In this document: piece after piece, positions 23,050-35,224 of the stretch
How the letters are laid out: each line of letters starts with the position of its first letter
How positions within the stretch are numbered: position 1 is the stretch's first letter
NCBI GenBank assembly: GCA_009809945.1
Contig: WTPW01000023.1
Location: 154,848-218,847 of the forward strand
Origin: Gigaspora margarita
Taxonomy: Eukaryota > Glomeromycota > Glomeromycetes > Diversisporales > Gigasporaceae
Length of the DNA stretch: 64,000 nucleotides
Direction: 5' to 3'
Made by a program: the position numbers and the translations under genes
The notes under the pieces: generated by a model
What the model saw: the letters and a program-made list of their open reading frames with translations, nothing else
The model's database searches: none
What the model was told of the DNA's origin: nothing

Positions 23050-23875
23050 ATCATTTTATTTTTTTACAAAGTCCCACCAATTGACTGAAATCTTTTATTA
23101 ATGAACCGTAAAAAATAACGTTCAAGCACTTTCTATTTTAAATAATAAATTTGTTCTAAGCCTTTCCCTTTGTTTGCTAATCATCAAAATTTTTTTATTA
23201 TAATTTTGTGAAACGATCTTTAATAGTAACGATAAAAAAATAGTAGTAATAAAAAATATTTACTCAAGCATCAGTCGAAATCAATATTTATTTAAAGAAT
23301 TGATATTGCCACCCCCACTTTGTTAATGCCAACCCACAGGGACACGGAAAAATATTGATATATATAGATCAATATAAATCGATATTTTTAGACCAAATCA
23401 TAGGGAAATCGATATTTTTACGAATTTTTATGCAGTGTAACTACACCACTTCGGGCAAAATTAAAAGTATAATTTGGGCCGGGCAATATGAATTTGGCCA
23501 ACCTAAACTGTCGGCAGGTTTCGGAGATGTAGACAATCAACTAACAAAATTTCCGTTAACTTCCCGAAAAACATGAACTTAGATGCTGATCACGTTATTT
23601 AATATTACACCAAATTTTAAATTCTTGTTGGTCAATCATGGGCATATCGATATAAATCGATATTTTTGACCAAATCGATATAAATTTTTGCTAAATCAAA
23701 TCGAGTCCTTGCCACCCCATCCAGCCTAAATAATGTGACCCAAGCCACAAAACAAGATCACATGGCCAATAAAAATTTGTCTCAAAACTATTTAGTTACA
23801 CAAACTTTTGGAGCATAATTTGTGTATCCTTATTATCCAATCAAATTATAGTACCGTGGTAGTTCAAATTTTTGT
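23050..23875. other. gene-free stretch
   Basis: Repeated ATCGATATAAATCGATATTT-type words near 23350-23400 and 23645-23690 suggest another small degraded element. No gene supported. Confidence 0.45.
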
Positions 23876-23877
23876 TA

Positions 23878-26136
23878 TTTGGACCTACAATTGGTTCAAA
23901 AGAACTACTTCTGGGTCTATTTAAACCAGAAGTTGGGTTAAAATTACCACTTCCGGGTCTATTTGAACCAGAAGCTGATTCAAAATAACCACTTCCGGGT
24001 CTATTTGAGCCAGATGTTGATTCAAAATGATCACTTCTGAGCCTATTTGAACTAGAAGTTGGTTTAAAATGACCACTTACGGGTCTATTTGAACCAGAAG
24101 TTGATTCAAAATAATCACTTCCGGGTCTATTTGAACCAGATGTTGATTCAAAATGATCACTTCTGAGTCTATTTGAGCCCGAAATTGGTTCAAAATGACC
24201 ACTTCCGGATCTATTTGAACCAGAAGTTGGTTCAAAATATCCACTTCCGGGTCTATTTGCGCCAGAAGTTGGTTCAAAACACCACTTCCGGTCTATTTGC
24301 ACCATAAATCAGTGATGGTGAATGACCTGAAATGACCCAAATGACCCAAATGACAAATAGCCAGTCATTGGATCATTTCGAGGCTAATGACCTAGAAGGT
24401 CTTTAACATATGTTAGTTAATATTCTAATGCTCTATAGCCAATCAGAATTGACCGCCAAATAAAATCAAAACATAATAAATAATTGTACAGTGGCTATAA
24501 GTCAATTAATATTTATGTCTTAAGTTGTTCGAAATAATAAATTGCACAGCTTACTTAAGACATAAATATTAATTGACTTAGTAAAATTGGGGACTTTAAT
24601 ATATAGCTAAGATTATCGATAAGGAAAGTAATAAAAGTTTGATAACTTTTTATATGAGCAATTCGACCAATCAAATTATTTTATATACCAATGGCCTAAA
24701 TGAACTTAATAACCAAAATGATCTTGTCATGATTTAATACCTTGGAGTCATTTAAATTTCGATCAAACGATCGAATTATTTACCTTACTAGGTTGGACCG
24801 GGCATATAGACTTTTATTGGCGAGTCTACAAATACCTAGCCCAACCCAGCTTACTTCAAAACCAATACGTATTCATTTTCGTTATGCAGTTAAAGTTGAT
24901 CAATCTATGTAAAAATATTAGTTATGGGATACAAACTCTATATGCACGATATGGCCCAATAACTAAATGGGCAATGGACTAGGAAAACCCGTCTTTGACA
25001 CTTTTTTATCAATTTTGAGATTTTTGATTCAAATTAAAGTTCCGGTTTGTATCTATATATATTTCACTTTTTACTCTACGTTAATATAATAATTTATCGT
25101 GATATTTTAACTTGAATGTAAACCAATTTTTTAACGATTGTGTTCTAAAAATAGATTGACAACCAAGATTTATGACTCAATTAAATTAGATTGGTCAATC
25201 AGTGTTTCATAATCACATGACATTGTTTATTCAGTAATTGATATCTAAAAATAAACAAAAAATTCAGGGGTAAAATTTAGGTTTCACAGACAGATAATCG
25301 CCATTTTCTCAAAATGGAAACTCCCTTCAAAGACGGGGTTTCCTAGTCCATTACCCAAATGACCCTCAAATGACCTCGGTCATTTATTTGGTCACGAGTC
25401 ATTTCTGAATGACCCAAAATTGAGATGACCGTTAATGATCGGCCATTTCAGGGTCATTTGAGGTCATTTGAAAAATTTGCAAATGACCAGGTCATTTACC
25501 ATCACTGCTATAAGTTGGTTCAAAATAACCACTTCCGGGTCTATTTGAACCAGAAGTTGGTTCAAAATAACCACTTCTGTGTTTATTTTAACCAGAAGTT
25601 GGTTCAAAAGAACTCTTTTGGGTCCATTTGAACCAGAAGTTGGTTCAAAATGACTACTTTCAGGTCCATTGAAACCAGAAGTTGGTTCAAAATGACCACA
25701 TTCGGGACTACTTGAACCAGAAGTTGGTTCCAAATTATATTTCTGGGTCTATTTGAACCAGAAGTTGGTTTAAAATAACCACTTCTGGGTCTATTTGAAC
25801 CAGGAGTTGGTTCAAAATAACCACTTCTGAATTTATTTGAACCAGAAGTTAGTACAAAATGACTACTTCCGGGTCTGTTTGATTCATAATAATTACTCCC
25901 AAGTCTATTTGAACAGAAGTTGGTTCAAAGGACCCACTTCTGCGTTTATTGAATAGAAGTTAGTTCAAAATGACCACTTCCAGGTTTATTTGAACCAGAA
26001 GTTGGTTCAAAATGACCACTTTCGGGTCTATTAAAATCAGAATTGGTTAAAATAACCACTCTTTGGCCTATTTAAATCATAAGTTGGTTCAAAATGACCA
26101 CGTCTGGGTCTATTTAAACCAGAAGTAAACCACTTC
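23878..26136. repeat. 42-bp minisatellite array, split by a hAT-like element
   Basis: The unit is 42 bp (contains GAACCAGAAGTTGGTTCAAA and CCACTTCCGGGTCTATTT). About 10 units lie at 23878-24301 and about 14 more diverged units at 25516-26136. Because 42 is a multiple of three, the minus strand stays open as a 14-residue repeat (core FEPTSGSNRPGSGH) for 154 codons. A second frame is also open, so there is no evidence that either is translated. Confidence 0.92.
24310..25507. mobile_element. hAT-like non-autonomous element inside the minisatellite
   Basis: Left end CAGTGATGGTGAATGACC; right end (minus strand) CAGTGATGGTAAATGACC. Flanks CCATAAAT and CTATAAGT correspond to the array word CCAGAAGT, so they are a diverged 8-bp target duplication. 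The 1198-bp interior repeats AAATGACC near both ends. A solo copy of the same end starts at 26141 and another pair bounds 41155-41304. Confidence 0.85.
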
Positions 26137-26505
26137 CAGGCAGTGATGGTAAATGACCTTATTAAATCACAAAATTTTCGTGTCCCTGCATCTTAAATTA
26201 GGAAATACAAGACATATTCTTTGTATCCGTAATAAATTAAATCTTATAAAAAATCTTATACTAAAAGATTTACACTTTTTTACTTTTATCACACAAGATC
26301 CTGTAATTTATTATCGATATTGTTTATATACAGTATTTACTACTAACAAGTTTATTAAAGATTATTTAGTTAGAACAAAGGGAGTAAAATTTATTTATCT
26401 CACAAGTATTGAATATATGTTTAATTTTATGAGCGAAAACTAACTTTATATGTATTAAAGATGAAAATGAATAATTTTAAATAAATAAGAATTTAAAATT
26501 TGAAT

Positions 26506-27875
26506 TTACAGTTTTTTTCCAAAATATCTTATCGCTCGAAATGAAGTTTTATATTCTATGAGCTCAGCCCAAACTTTATCAAGAATTTCATCATACTTTT
26601 CACTATTAATGCTTGTATATTCAAGAATAACTGATTTTACAATTTTAAAAATAATAATAAATTTTCTTGTTGACTACAAAATATTTACAAATTGATTACT
26701 TTTTTGTTAAAAATAATAACTATAAATTTATGAAGCTCAATAAATAAATAAATAAATAAAAGAATTACCAATTCAGCATCAGAAAAATATATAATTTTTT
26801 CTTCAATTTGATATTCAAGATTATTTTCTTTAAATAATTTCGATAAATTTTTATAAAAGTCATTAGGACAAATTCCATGATTTCTAAAGTAACTAGACAC
26901 TAAAAATAAAAAGTTATTTAAATCTGACAATTATACTAAATGAACAATAAAATTGCAAGAATACTGAAATAAATTACATATATCTATAAGAAGCTGGGTG
27001 TTAGGACCAGGATTCATAATTTCAGTATCGTATTCTAGACTTTCAATCCAACCACCAGGCTTTAAAATTCGTAATAAATCTAATAAAGAGAAAGTGTATT
27101 AAATTTTTCATAGATTAATTAACAGATTAATTGTTAAAAATTTGGTTTATCTAAATTGATTTACCTGGAAATAATTTACTACGTGCATCCTTTGTTGTAA
27201 TATACCATAATAAATCTCTGACATGAATGTAATCAAAAGAGCAATCTGAATATTGTAATCCTTCCAAAACATCAGCTTGTACAAAACTGACATTTGAGAG
27301 AATGGCATCTTTCGGAATTATAATATCAATTCCAATAAAATTTGAAAGAGTGTAGTTTTTTGCCTTTAAATTAAGCAATTAATAAATTGATCAAAAAAAG
27401 AAAAAAAAAACACTCATCGAAATCGACAATTATAATAAGTATTACGGTACCATATCATATATCCATGTGCCAAATCCACATCTTTATATTTTTTTTGAAA
27501 GAAAGTTATAAGATATTTATAAATAAAATGATAATAGGTACAAAACTTACCCAATATCGAGAACTTTAGCATTACCGCGTTTTAAAATAGATTCGACTGG
27601 TGAAAAAAAATTTGAACTCCATATATTTAAGAGAAATTCATGCTAATAATTTAAATATATGAATATAGGCAGTCATAACTTGGGTGATTTTCAATATTAA
27701 ACGAAAAATTGCGACTAACGTGAAGTTTTTCCTCTTCAAATTCACAATCAACCACAGGAAATCCAGTTTTTGAACTTAAGATTTTGTTATATTCTTGATT
27801 ATTAAAGTTAGAATCTCTATCATTTAGGATTCTATTTTTTTTAATGTTTAATATTACTGAAACTTCATTTCCCAT
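26506..27875 (-). CDS. SAM-dependent methyltransferase, seven exons, copy 1
   Basis: Exons (minus strand): 27720-27875, 27551-27642, 27451-27481, 27165-27363, 26978-27079, 26769-26899, 26506-26673. All junctions are GT..AG with introns of 77-95 nt, and the joined frame encodes 292 residues without a stop. ATG at 27875 is chosen because the paralogue at 63638 starts at the matching codon (MGNE). Residues about 79-89 hold motif I (VLDIGCGFGTW), which binds SAM. FIGIDI near 102 supplies the acidic residue after strand 2, ADVLEGLQYSDCSFDYIHVR is the motif II region, and LLRILKPGGWIE (161-172) is the class I motif around strand 5. The first 50 residues are a variable Lys/Asn-rich leader. The substrate cannot be read from sequence. 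Such UbiE/Methyltransf_25-type enzymes are expanded in Glomeromycotina. A paralogue lies 36 kb away in the same orientation. Confidence 0.9.
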
Positions 27876-28375
27876 TGGAAGGAATGACAAGTAATAATGA
27901 ATTAAAGATATTAAAGAATTATGAAGGGAATATTTGGTGATAGTTATTTTAAAACAGAAATTTTCGTTCAGTGTTAAGAAACTAAGAAAAGTAATACCAA
28001 TGACAAAGGTTTTAAATTAATTATCATACGTATAAGATTAATTTATCTCGCATAATTGTCGTACGTAAATTATATAATAATAACGGTAATAGGAACTGAC
28101 CAATCAGACTTGCATTTCTTTGATTTGCAAAGTTACCCGACATATATAGTTTGGCACAGACAAGTTTAAGGATTGATACATTAATCATTATTGGAAGTCG
28201 AATAATAATGTAAAGAGAGCACTTACTAATTTTGCTTAGACATGTTAATGAGAATATCGACAAGTTGATTATAACATTCTGCTTGTAATGAATTTGTAAT
28301 TTTCAAATACTAGTACAACAAACTATGTATTATAGAATTCCTGCCTTATATCGACAAATAATTAATTGATTTTCT

Positions 28376-28378
<3 letters not shown>
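27876..28378. other. 5' flank of methyltransferase copy 1, shared with copy 2
   Basis: Parts of this region (for example CGTACGTAAATTATATAATA at about 28060-28080) are repeated in the flank of the second gene at 63660-63950. The duplication therefore included upstream sequence and probably the promoter. No specific promoter element was identified. Confidence 0.6.

Positions 28379-28411
<33 letters not shown>
28379..28411. repeat. poly-A tract
   Basis: About 33 A residues, with no retroelement signature around it. Confidence 0.9.
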
Positions 28412-28412
<1 letters not shown>

Positions 28413-28847
28413 ATTAATGATGAATCTACGATATATATAGTTCAATCATTTATTTATTATATGTATGTACGATTTATATAGACTGACTTAAAGCACGACC
28501 CAAATCACCGTATATTACATCATTATTAATATAATATAATTATTTATATATAGTACTAAAAATTTTTTAATCATTTTATTACTTAAATGCAAATAATTTA
28601 AAACTTACCAAATAGGATTTTATTTATTACATAATTATTATTAAAGTTTATGCGTACTTTCTGCAGAGTTTTGTGGTGTTCTTTTTGGTGGTACAAATCA
28701 ATCTTAGTACCATGTGCTAGATTTTTCGTCTTGTAAAAGAATAGTTCGTTTAGTCTATAAATTAGTTAACGTTATAATTAGAATTTTACTGGTAAAAAAA
28801 TAATCGATACAGATCTTTATGTAAGCAACCGATCTTTTATTTTTTAC

Positions 28848-29096
28848 ATGCTAATCTCACATGAAGTTGGTTTGATTGACTGGTGTAAATCAATTGTTCG
28901 GGCAATTAATTTATATGTTTTAAAGTATTTTTGTGAACGTTCATTGCAATCTTCTCTAATAGTTTTAAGAAAGACATCATTATTCACAAAGCAAAAGAAT
29001 CCCAAAACTGTACAGCTTTACTTAGAAGACATAATATATCACCGCCTATTGGGCAATACGAAATATAAAAAAGTCTCTTTGAACTTAGCATGTTAA
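28848..29096 (+). CDS. hypothetical small open frame, 82 codons
   Basis: Starts MLISHEVGLIDWCKSIVRAI and ends KKVSLNLAC. Residue composition is more protein-like than most open frames here (Cys, Trp, Arg and Gln present), and it does not lie in an obvious repeat. No domain recognised, no intron or paralogue to support it; it may be chance. Confidence 0.2.
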   Translation: MLISHEVGLIDWCKSIVRAINLYVLKYFCERSLQSSLIVLRKTSLFTKQKNPKTVQLYLEDIIYHRLLGNTKYKKVSLNLAC

Positions 29097-29099
29097 AAA

Positions 29100-30220
29100 A
29101 ACACAATGTCTAATAAAATAGTTTTTTTTTTTTTTTTAGTTAATAGTTTCAATGAGTCTCATATTAAATGCTTTTGCTGGATAAATTTTAGAATTAAAAA
29201 TCTGTGTTTAATGCTTGAATTCGTTGGATATTTGTAACATGTCTGGATTTATTATCCTAGAAGTTCGTAGATATTAAGTTGTGCATTGTATTCAAATTTA
29301 TAGTAAATATTATATTTTTCGTGCTCTATATATTCTATCTGTTTATAAATGTAATAAATTTGTTTGTTTATTCATTGATTTATACAATATTTGTTTTTTG
29401 TTTGTTTGTTTTTTTTTTATGAATAATGAAAAAAATAGCGATGGTAAATGATAACCTTGATAATTAATGTTCATGCGTTGACTTAGAAGTTTAGCCAATC
29501 AGACTAACTTCCTCCTAAGTGTATCTAATTTTTTTTTTTTTATCCGATCAAATAGTGATCCTTAATTGCATCAAATCTCTGATCATTACCATATATGATT
29601 GTTAAGTACTGTACGTACTGTAACTATTAAGGTGGGAGAGCGTATACGTTTAACCGATTTAACTCTAATAGTTACTAGGAAGATAAGTTTCTGATTTACT
29701 CGAATAAAGGCCTCTTCAACACTACACTAGCTTACTTCCTTTATTTTTCTTAATTAAATTTGAATGGAACTTCTCTACATATACTGTCCCTTTATTGAAG
29801 TCAAATTCCATTTGGATTTAATATTCGACACATTAATGTGTTGTTTGGCAAGTTAACATATTGTTTAACACGCTACGTGCTATTCAACGATGTATTACTA
29901 AGCCCAACACATTGATGTGCTATCGAGAATGTTTATAATCTGTGCCCTTAATACGTATACGTGCTAACACGTAAACGTGTTATGAAGATTTTACCAAATA
30001 GGGGTGATTATATGTCAATCATCAAGTTTACACGGATTTTGACTAACATTTAATGAATTATACAAAAATAGAAATGAGAAGTTATCTATACTAAAGAGAA
30101 GATCTATTTACAAATGGGGGTAAACTAATCGGGAAATTCGAATCTTCTAATGTCACAATTTCGAATTGTGACAGTACGTATGTTGTGAAAGTGATGGTGG
30201 CAATCGGGGCTATAAATAAA
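29100..30220. other. gene-free stretch with short palindromic words
   Basis: At 29825-29985, words such as ACACATTAATGTGTTGT, ACACGCTACGTGCTATT and ACACATTGATGTGCTAT recur every 30-50 bp, giving a string of small hairpins. No gene. Confidence 0.45.
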
Positions 30221-31224
30221 TATCACTAACAACACCACTATACTAATTTAATATCACAATTGTGGATCCTCGAACTGGTAGGCTGAAAAAGGCGTGGTAG
30301 ATTTGGTCCGGGTCTCGAGGTTCTTTATGGTCTTGCTGCGGCGTGGTTAAAGGCGAAGATAAGTATTTCTTATTTTCCTGGTAAATGATTCTTCTGTTGG
30401 CGGTCCTAATTCCACTCTATTTATCTAATTCTTCCCTTTATTCTTAGTGCACAAGGATTGGAAGGTTCTAATGCAATCGTTAATTTTATTGACGATATCA
30501 CGTGATCAAGGCTGAAATTGGATTATGCGGGTTATTAATTGAACAATGGTAGAGACTAATTGTTCGATAAATCAGGCTATCAAAGACTTAATCGATTTAT
30601 GTTTTTATATAAGTGGAATTATTTCAATCTCTCTTTCTCTAACTGGGCTATAAAATAAATGGAGTTCGAATCACGAATTACGAAGTCACAGCTAAAGACA
30701 CGACTTTAACTTAGAATGACGAATATTCTTCTGGTACAAGGGAAATTCAATAAGTGATTTATTACTAATATTTTGCGTTAAAGGGAAACTTCTTAACACT
30801 TATACTCTAATTTCAAAGGTTAGAACTCGATTGAATCGCTATTTCTTCACTAATCTTAGGGGCGGAAACCTCGCACCCCGGAATACTTATTTTTGTGAGT
30901 AACACAACCTCAAAAAGGAAATTCAACGTAAAAATAAATAAGTTCGTGAAATTAAACTTTAAGGTTAGGGTGCTAGAATTAGGGGCTATAAAAATAAATA
31001 ATCAGTTTCAATATATAAAATGTATTCCCGTCATTTTCCCCAAGACGGGTTTTAAACTTGTATTTTCTCTTTTTTTCGGGGCTTTTTTGTATTTTTCTTC
31101 TCATGTCGGGCTGATCCGGGATAATCACATTTTACGTTCTCCGATCGGTTAATCCCTTTTTGGATTTGTATCACTCGCACAAATAAGTGCACGCCCTCGC
31201 ACCTTGGTGCGAGAACTGGTTTTG

Positions 31225-32355
31225 CGTTGGTGCCAGTACTATAATGTCAACGGTGCCAGAACTGGACTGTATACATTGTTTGGCGAAAAAGGGAATAAAC
31301 AAACAATGACAGTGAATTGCCAGGTGCGAAAATTGGATTGTATACATTGTTTGGTGAAAAAGGGAATAAGCAAACAATGACAGAGAATTGCCAGGTGCGA
31401 AAACTGGATTGTGGCCCTAGCGTGCGCAGTCATCAGGTGCAAAAACCGGAAATCGCACCAATTTTCTGCGACACATTTCTACTCTATTCCGATTCTAACT
31501 AACTATGACTAAAAATAGGAAGAATAATACTATCGTAACGATGTAAATAAAGGAAAAAAATACTTTAAAGTAAACAAATAAAGAAAAGGCTCGAGGCGGG
31601 CCCTTCACAACATACGTACGTACCTGCTTGGGTACTTATTGTCAGAGATGATGCTGAAATTGAAATTCATTGGTTAATCACTTTAACCTAACAAATCAGA
31701 TGCGTTAATTTCATGGTGTCACGTTTTTCCGTGACACAATGATCTGTGCTTAGGAAATTCCACCTGTTTACTTAGGTCGCTTTCAAGCAAAAAAGTCGAT
31801 CCTTCCCCTGAGAGGATACCCATTGTCTGACTATTGTTGATAGTGCATTTCATGGATTACTCATGAGTGTTTCATAGTTTGTCTCATGCAGCACAAAAAA
31901 CAACCCTATATGAAAATTGGACAGGGTTGGCATCAGATAGGCACGGGTCAAGATCCGGATTTTACGGTGTGAAGGGTTGCGCTCAAGTCTTTTTTTTTTA
32001 TTTTGTTTACTTTAGGATATTTTCCCACTGGTTGCATCGTACGACCGTATGATTTCTCCTATTATTACGTATTGTTTATTAGAATTCAGCATAGCCTCAA
32101 ATAGTGATTTCCGGTATAAGCACATGGTAACTGCGCATGCCAGGGCCACAATCCAGTTTCTGTCCTCGGCATTTCGCTGCTCATGTTTGTTTATTCCTCT
32201 TTTCGTAAACGATAGATTTTCCACATGTAACTTCGCCCCTATAGCCCAAACCAGTTTTTGCCCTTGCCATTTAGCTGTCGATGTTTGTTTATTACCCCTT
32301 TCGCCAAACAATGTACTTAGCCTAGCTTTGGCACCGATGGTACGGTATTGGCACT
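31225..32355. mobile_element. foldback element with GGTGCC ends and 71-bp tandem units
   Basis: The left side has two tandem units of about 71 bp (31250-31400: TATACATTGTTTGGCGAAAA, GGGAATAAACAAACAATGAC) followed by a third partial unit. The right side (32130-32350) carries the same units inverted. Tips are GGTGCCAGTACTATAAT and, inverted, AGTGCCAATACCGTACC. Open frames here mirror the repeat. Confidence 0.7.
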
Positions 32356-32360
32356 AGTGA

Positions 32361-32591
32361 TGCTTGACGGAATTGATTTTATTAGTAGACCTGACGAAAT
32401 AACGAAACTCTTTGACGAAATTATTTTGATCTATAATTATTAGTGACGAAATTAATTTTGAATTAGAATATTATTCTAAGGAATATGCTGTCTAAGTTAT
32501 AGAAAATTTTCTTGGTGTTATATGAAGTTTTTGGCACAACCGCAAAATGACGAAACTATTCGTCAATTCAAAAATAATTTGTCAAGCATCT
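32361..32591. mobile_element. small MITE with GATGCTTGAC ends and repeated TGACGAAAT
   Basis: GATGCTTGACGGAATTGATT at the left and AATAATTTGTCAAGCATC at the right form the inverted ends. TGACGAAA-type words recur inside. Target duplication unclear. Confidence 0.6.
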
Positions 32592-33299
32592 ATAACTGGT
32601 GGATCATAGTTCTGGTATCAATGATGCAACCATACTTACGACGCTTACGCCTCGAGGCTTGGGAAGCACCCCTGGCTTTCACCCCAAAGGAATGAGGTCG
32701 TAGTGAGGTCATCGTGAGTTAGGAGCGAATTCAATAGGATAGCGTAGTTAGTCTAAAAATCATGTGTTTATTAAGAAGTGAAAAAGTATATAATACCCTC
32801 CTTTTCGCTTCAATAAAGTTTAACCCAGAGAGTTCGAGTTTAGTTAAAAACTCACAGAGTTCGAATTTAAGTAACTCAGTTGGAGTTCAACGTTGTAGAG
32901 TGATAACCTTCGAAATTAGAGTAGAAGTGTTAGCTCTAGTAAATTTCCCGAAAGACTCGTGAATTCATAAACTGTTGTCAGTATCATAAACCGATAATTC
33001 CTCCCGATATGTCAAATCCTAATCCATAAACATGTGACAGCATTAAGTCACTTAACGATCGAATCCAACCTCCTTACAGTAAGACCCAAAGAACCTCGAG
33101 ACCCGGACCAAATCAACCACGCCTCTTATTGCTTGCCAATTCGAGGATCTGGAGTCCTGCACGCTTATAGGACATTGGTTTAGTTAGATAGTGGTGTTGT
33201 TAGTTGTATTTAGTTGTAAACTCGATTCCCACCACTTCCACAACGGGTATGGTCCGAATTGGTACGGATTCCGTGGACCGTGTGGGACCGTATGCCCGT

Positions 33300-33777
33300 G
33301 CCAATTGAACCGTAAATGGCTCGGGTTTTGCAGCAGTTTACTAGTCGGGATTTGGCACAGGTGATGAACGTAAATTCACGTGCCACCGCGATAACATAAA
33401 TTTGCATAAGTAATCAATATAAGATGAACAAGCTAACTGCATATGAAGTAAAATTTTGTAAGGAACTTTTTTGTTAAGATATACAGGGAAGTTTCATCAG
33501 TGAAATCATGGGATATTGCTCTTTTTTTAAAGAATTCATTTACTGATCTTTCGCTCTCCACGAAACGAGCCAACACATGAGTAACGTACACATACTTGCC
33601 ATCTGAACATGCCATTTCATATGACGTGATATTACGTGCCAACCTTTGACGTAATGTCCGTTTCATTTTTTAACGTGCCATTTCGTAAAAGTTCTTGTGC
33701 GTGCCACATGATCCGTGCCATTTCGAGCATTCCCGACGCCAACCCGTACCACCACCCGTACCACTTTTCTTATAGGG
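33300..33777. mobile_element. GGCACG-rich element, inverted copy
   Basis: Reverse-complement relative of 8520-9305 (for example TTTCATATGACGTGATATTA at about 33615 and CTTTCGCTCTCCACGAAACG at about 33550). It begins near TTTTGCAGCAGTTTACTAG and ends GTACCACTTTTCTTATAGGG, resembling the right end of the element at 37437-37880. Frames on the minus strand are shadows. Confidence 0.75.
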
Positions 33778-34172
33778 CAATTAGAACGATTATAATATGC
33801 AGGGGCAAATATATTGAAAAGAAAAAGCAAAAAAGTGTTCCGAACTAAGTTTATTATTAAACTACTTTCAGGCTCTAAGTAAAATTGTTCCCCGGGTCAG
33901 ACAATCTAACGGTGGTAAATCTTAAAATTCGTGTAACAATCGTCGCTTAAACTTTAGATTATTGTGGATGATCCACCAGGCCGTTTCTGGTGATTTTACT
34001 ACTGTTAGATTTCCTTGACACGGAGAACAACTTTACTTAAAGTCTGAAAGTAGGGTTTAATAATAAACTTGGTTCGGAACACTTATTTGCTTTTTTTTTT
34101 TAGAGATATTTCAGGTATTGATATGTATCAATATATATTTGCCCTTGCAGATTATAATTATTCTAATTGTGT
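33778..34172. repeat. palindromic foldback, about 180-bp arms
   Basis: CAATTAGAACGATTATAATA at the left is complementary to TATAATTATTCTAATTG at the right. Inner parts AGTGTTCCGAACTAAGTTTA and ACTTGGTTCGGAACACTT also pair. The centre is near 33975. It directly abuts the preceding element. Confidence 0.85.
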
Positions 34173-34372
34173 TCTGCGCATGAGACTAACTATGAAACTC
34201 TCATGTGCAATCCATAAGATTTACTATAAACAATGATCAAACAATGGATATCCCCTCAGGGGAAGGACCGACTTTTTTTTAGGCCGTTTGAAATTAAAGC
34301 TTCGTTTGACGTTACCCCCACTTCGAAACCTCCCCCCCCCAAAATTAAACAATTAGAGGGCTAATAAAAAAA

Positions 34373-34472
34373 TTTTTTACCGTAAAATTTCAAAATAGTG
34401 GCCGGTGTGATTTCGAAATTTGGCCTAAATTAAGCTTAATACGGGCCATAAATCAAAATAGTACCCGGTAAT
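34373..34472. mobile_element. diverged palindromic MITE (TTAAGCTTAA core)
   Basis: Carries TTTGGCCTAAATTAAGCTTA and outer words ACCGTAAAATTTCAAAATAG / CAAAATAGTACCCGGTAA. Member of the family at 22491-22608. Confidence 0.5.
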
Positions 34473-34601
34473 TTTAATCGTAATGCATAATGAGATAATA
34501 ATTCAGTAATGATGATTTCTAGTTATATACTTATCCATAATTAGTTAGAATCCTAAAAAAAATTGTACGTACGTACAGTACGCTGTTTGAATTAAAACTT
34601 A

Positions 34602-34632
34602 CTAGTTCGATGGGTGGCGCATTCGCGCCACC
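34602..34632 (-). other. possible Helitron-like 3' terminus
   Basis: On the minus strand the hairpin GGTGGCGC-GAAT-GCGCCACC is followed 7 nt later by CTAG and then T, as at the 3' end of Helitrons (hairpin, CTRR, insertion before T). No Rep/helicase gene or 5' TC end was identified. Confidence 0.4.
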
Positions 34633-34639
34633 TATCTTA

Positions 34640-35220
34640 TATAGTTTTTTAATCATATATTTGTTAAAAATATATTACGGAATTTATAATATATAATAGT
34701 ATACACAGCATGTTAAATTTGAATAAGTTGGANTGGAACTATTATGTGATTTATTTCAAAGAATTTTGTTATAGAATTTTACTAATCAGTATATACAGTG
34801 GTTAAAATTGAGTTATTGTGCTGCGTTGATTTGATATTCCATGTATCATCTGGCTCAGTTCAGTAATTCTTTAATTCTGCATGTGAGTCATCATAATTAT
34901 CATCATGCTATAAGTTGTATCGACTTAATACGCATGCCTCGTATAAAAAAAATTTTTTTTAATGATTTATTTAAGTCTGCAAATGATACTTGTCACTAAT
35001 TATCACGCGAATTTTTCTGTTCAAGCACTCGCGGACATGAATTCATCATACCTAACTTTTATAAATACCCGCTATTCACTTTGTAGCGCTTTATTTGTTT
35101 TGATTTTCCCTGCGCCATTTTCTGATTTCACATGCTTTTAGCCTTACCTGTATTGGCGACAGGTTATGTGTTTGCTTTTCTTTTTGATCGCATGATGTTC
35201 TATCACTTCGCATTTTTCCA
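34640..35220. other. gene-free stretch
   Basis: One undetermined base near 34732. Weak similarity to 11.8-12.6 and 43.2-43.5 kb. No gene supported. Confidence 0.45.
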
Positions 35221-35224
35221 TCAG

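Larger units (their letters stand above)
30225..33205. mobile_element. about 3-kb composite bounded by 115-130-bp inverted repeats
   Basis: The left repeat (about 30225-30335, with ACTAACAACACCACTAT and TTTGGTCCGGGTCTCGAGGT) is matched in reverse complement at about 33080-33205. The interior holds a nested foldback (31225-32355), a MITE (32361-32591) and no convincing coding frame. It could be a degraded non-autonomous DNA element with long inverted ends. Confidence 0.6.

Noticed and set aside
23841-24305. 154-codon frame of 14-residue repeats on the minus strand
   Set aside because: A 42-bp tandem unit keeps several frames open by chance (a second frame is also open). The flanking array portion has frame-breaking indels.
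26153-26443. 96-codon plus-strand frame downstream of methyltransferase copy 1
   Set aside because: It begins inside a hAT-like end, and the homologous flank of copy 2 does not preserve it.
32012-32357. About 100-codon frames on both strands
   Set aside because: They coincide with the inverted arm of a foldback element and mirror the 71-bp tandem units at 31.25-31.45 kb.
33433-33666. 77-codon minus-strand frame with protein-like composition
   Set aside because: It lies in the GGCACG repeat; related copies at 8.6-9.3 kb do not keep the frame.
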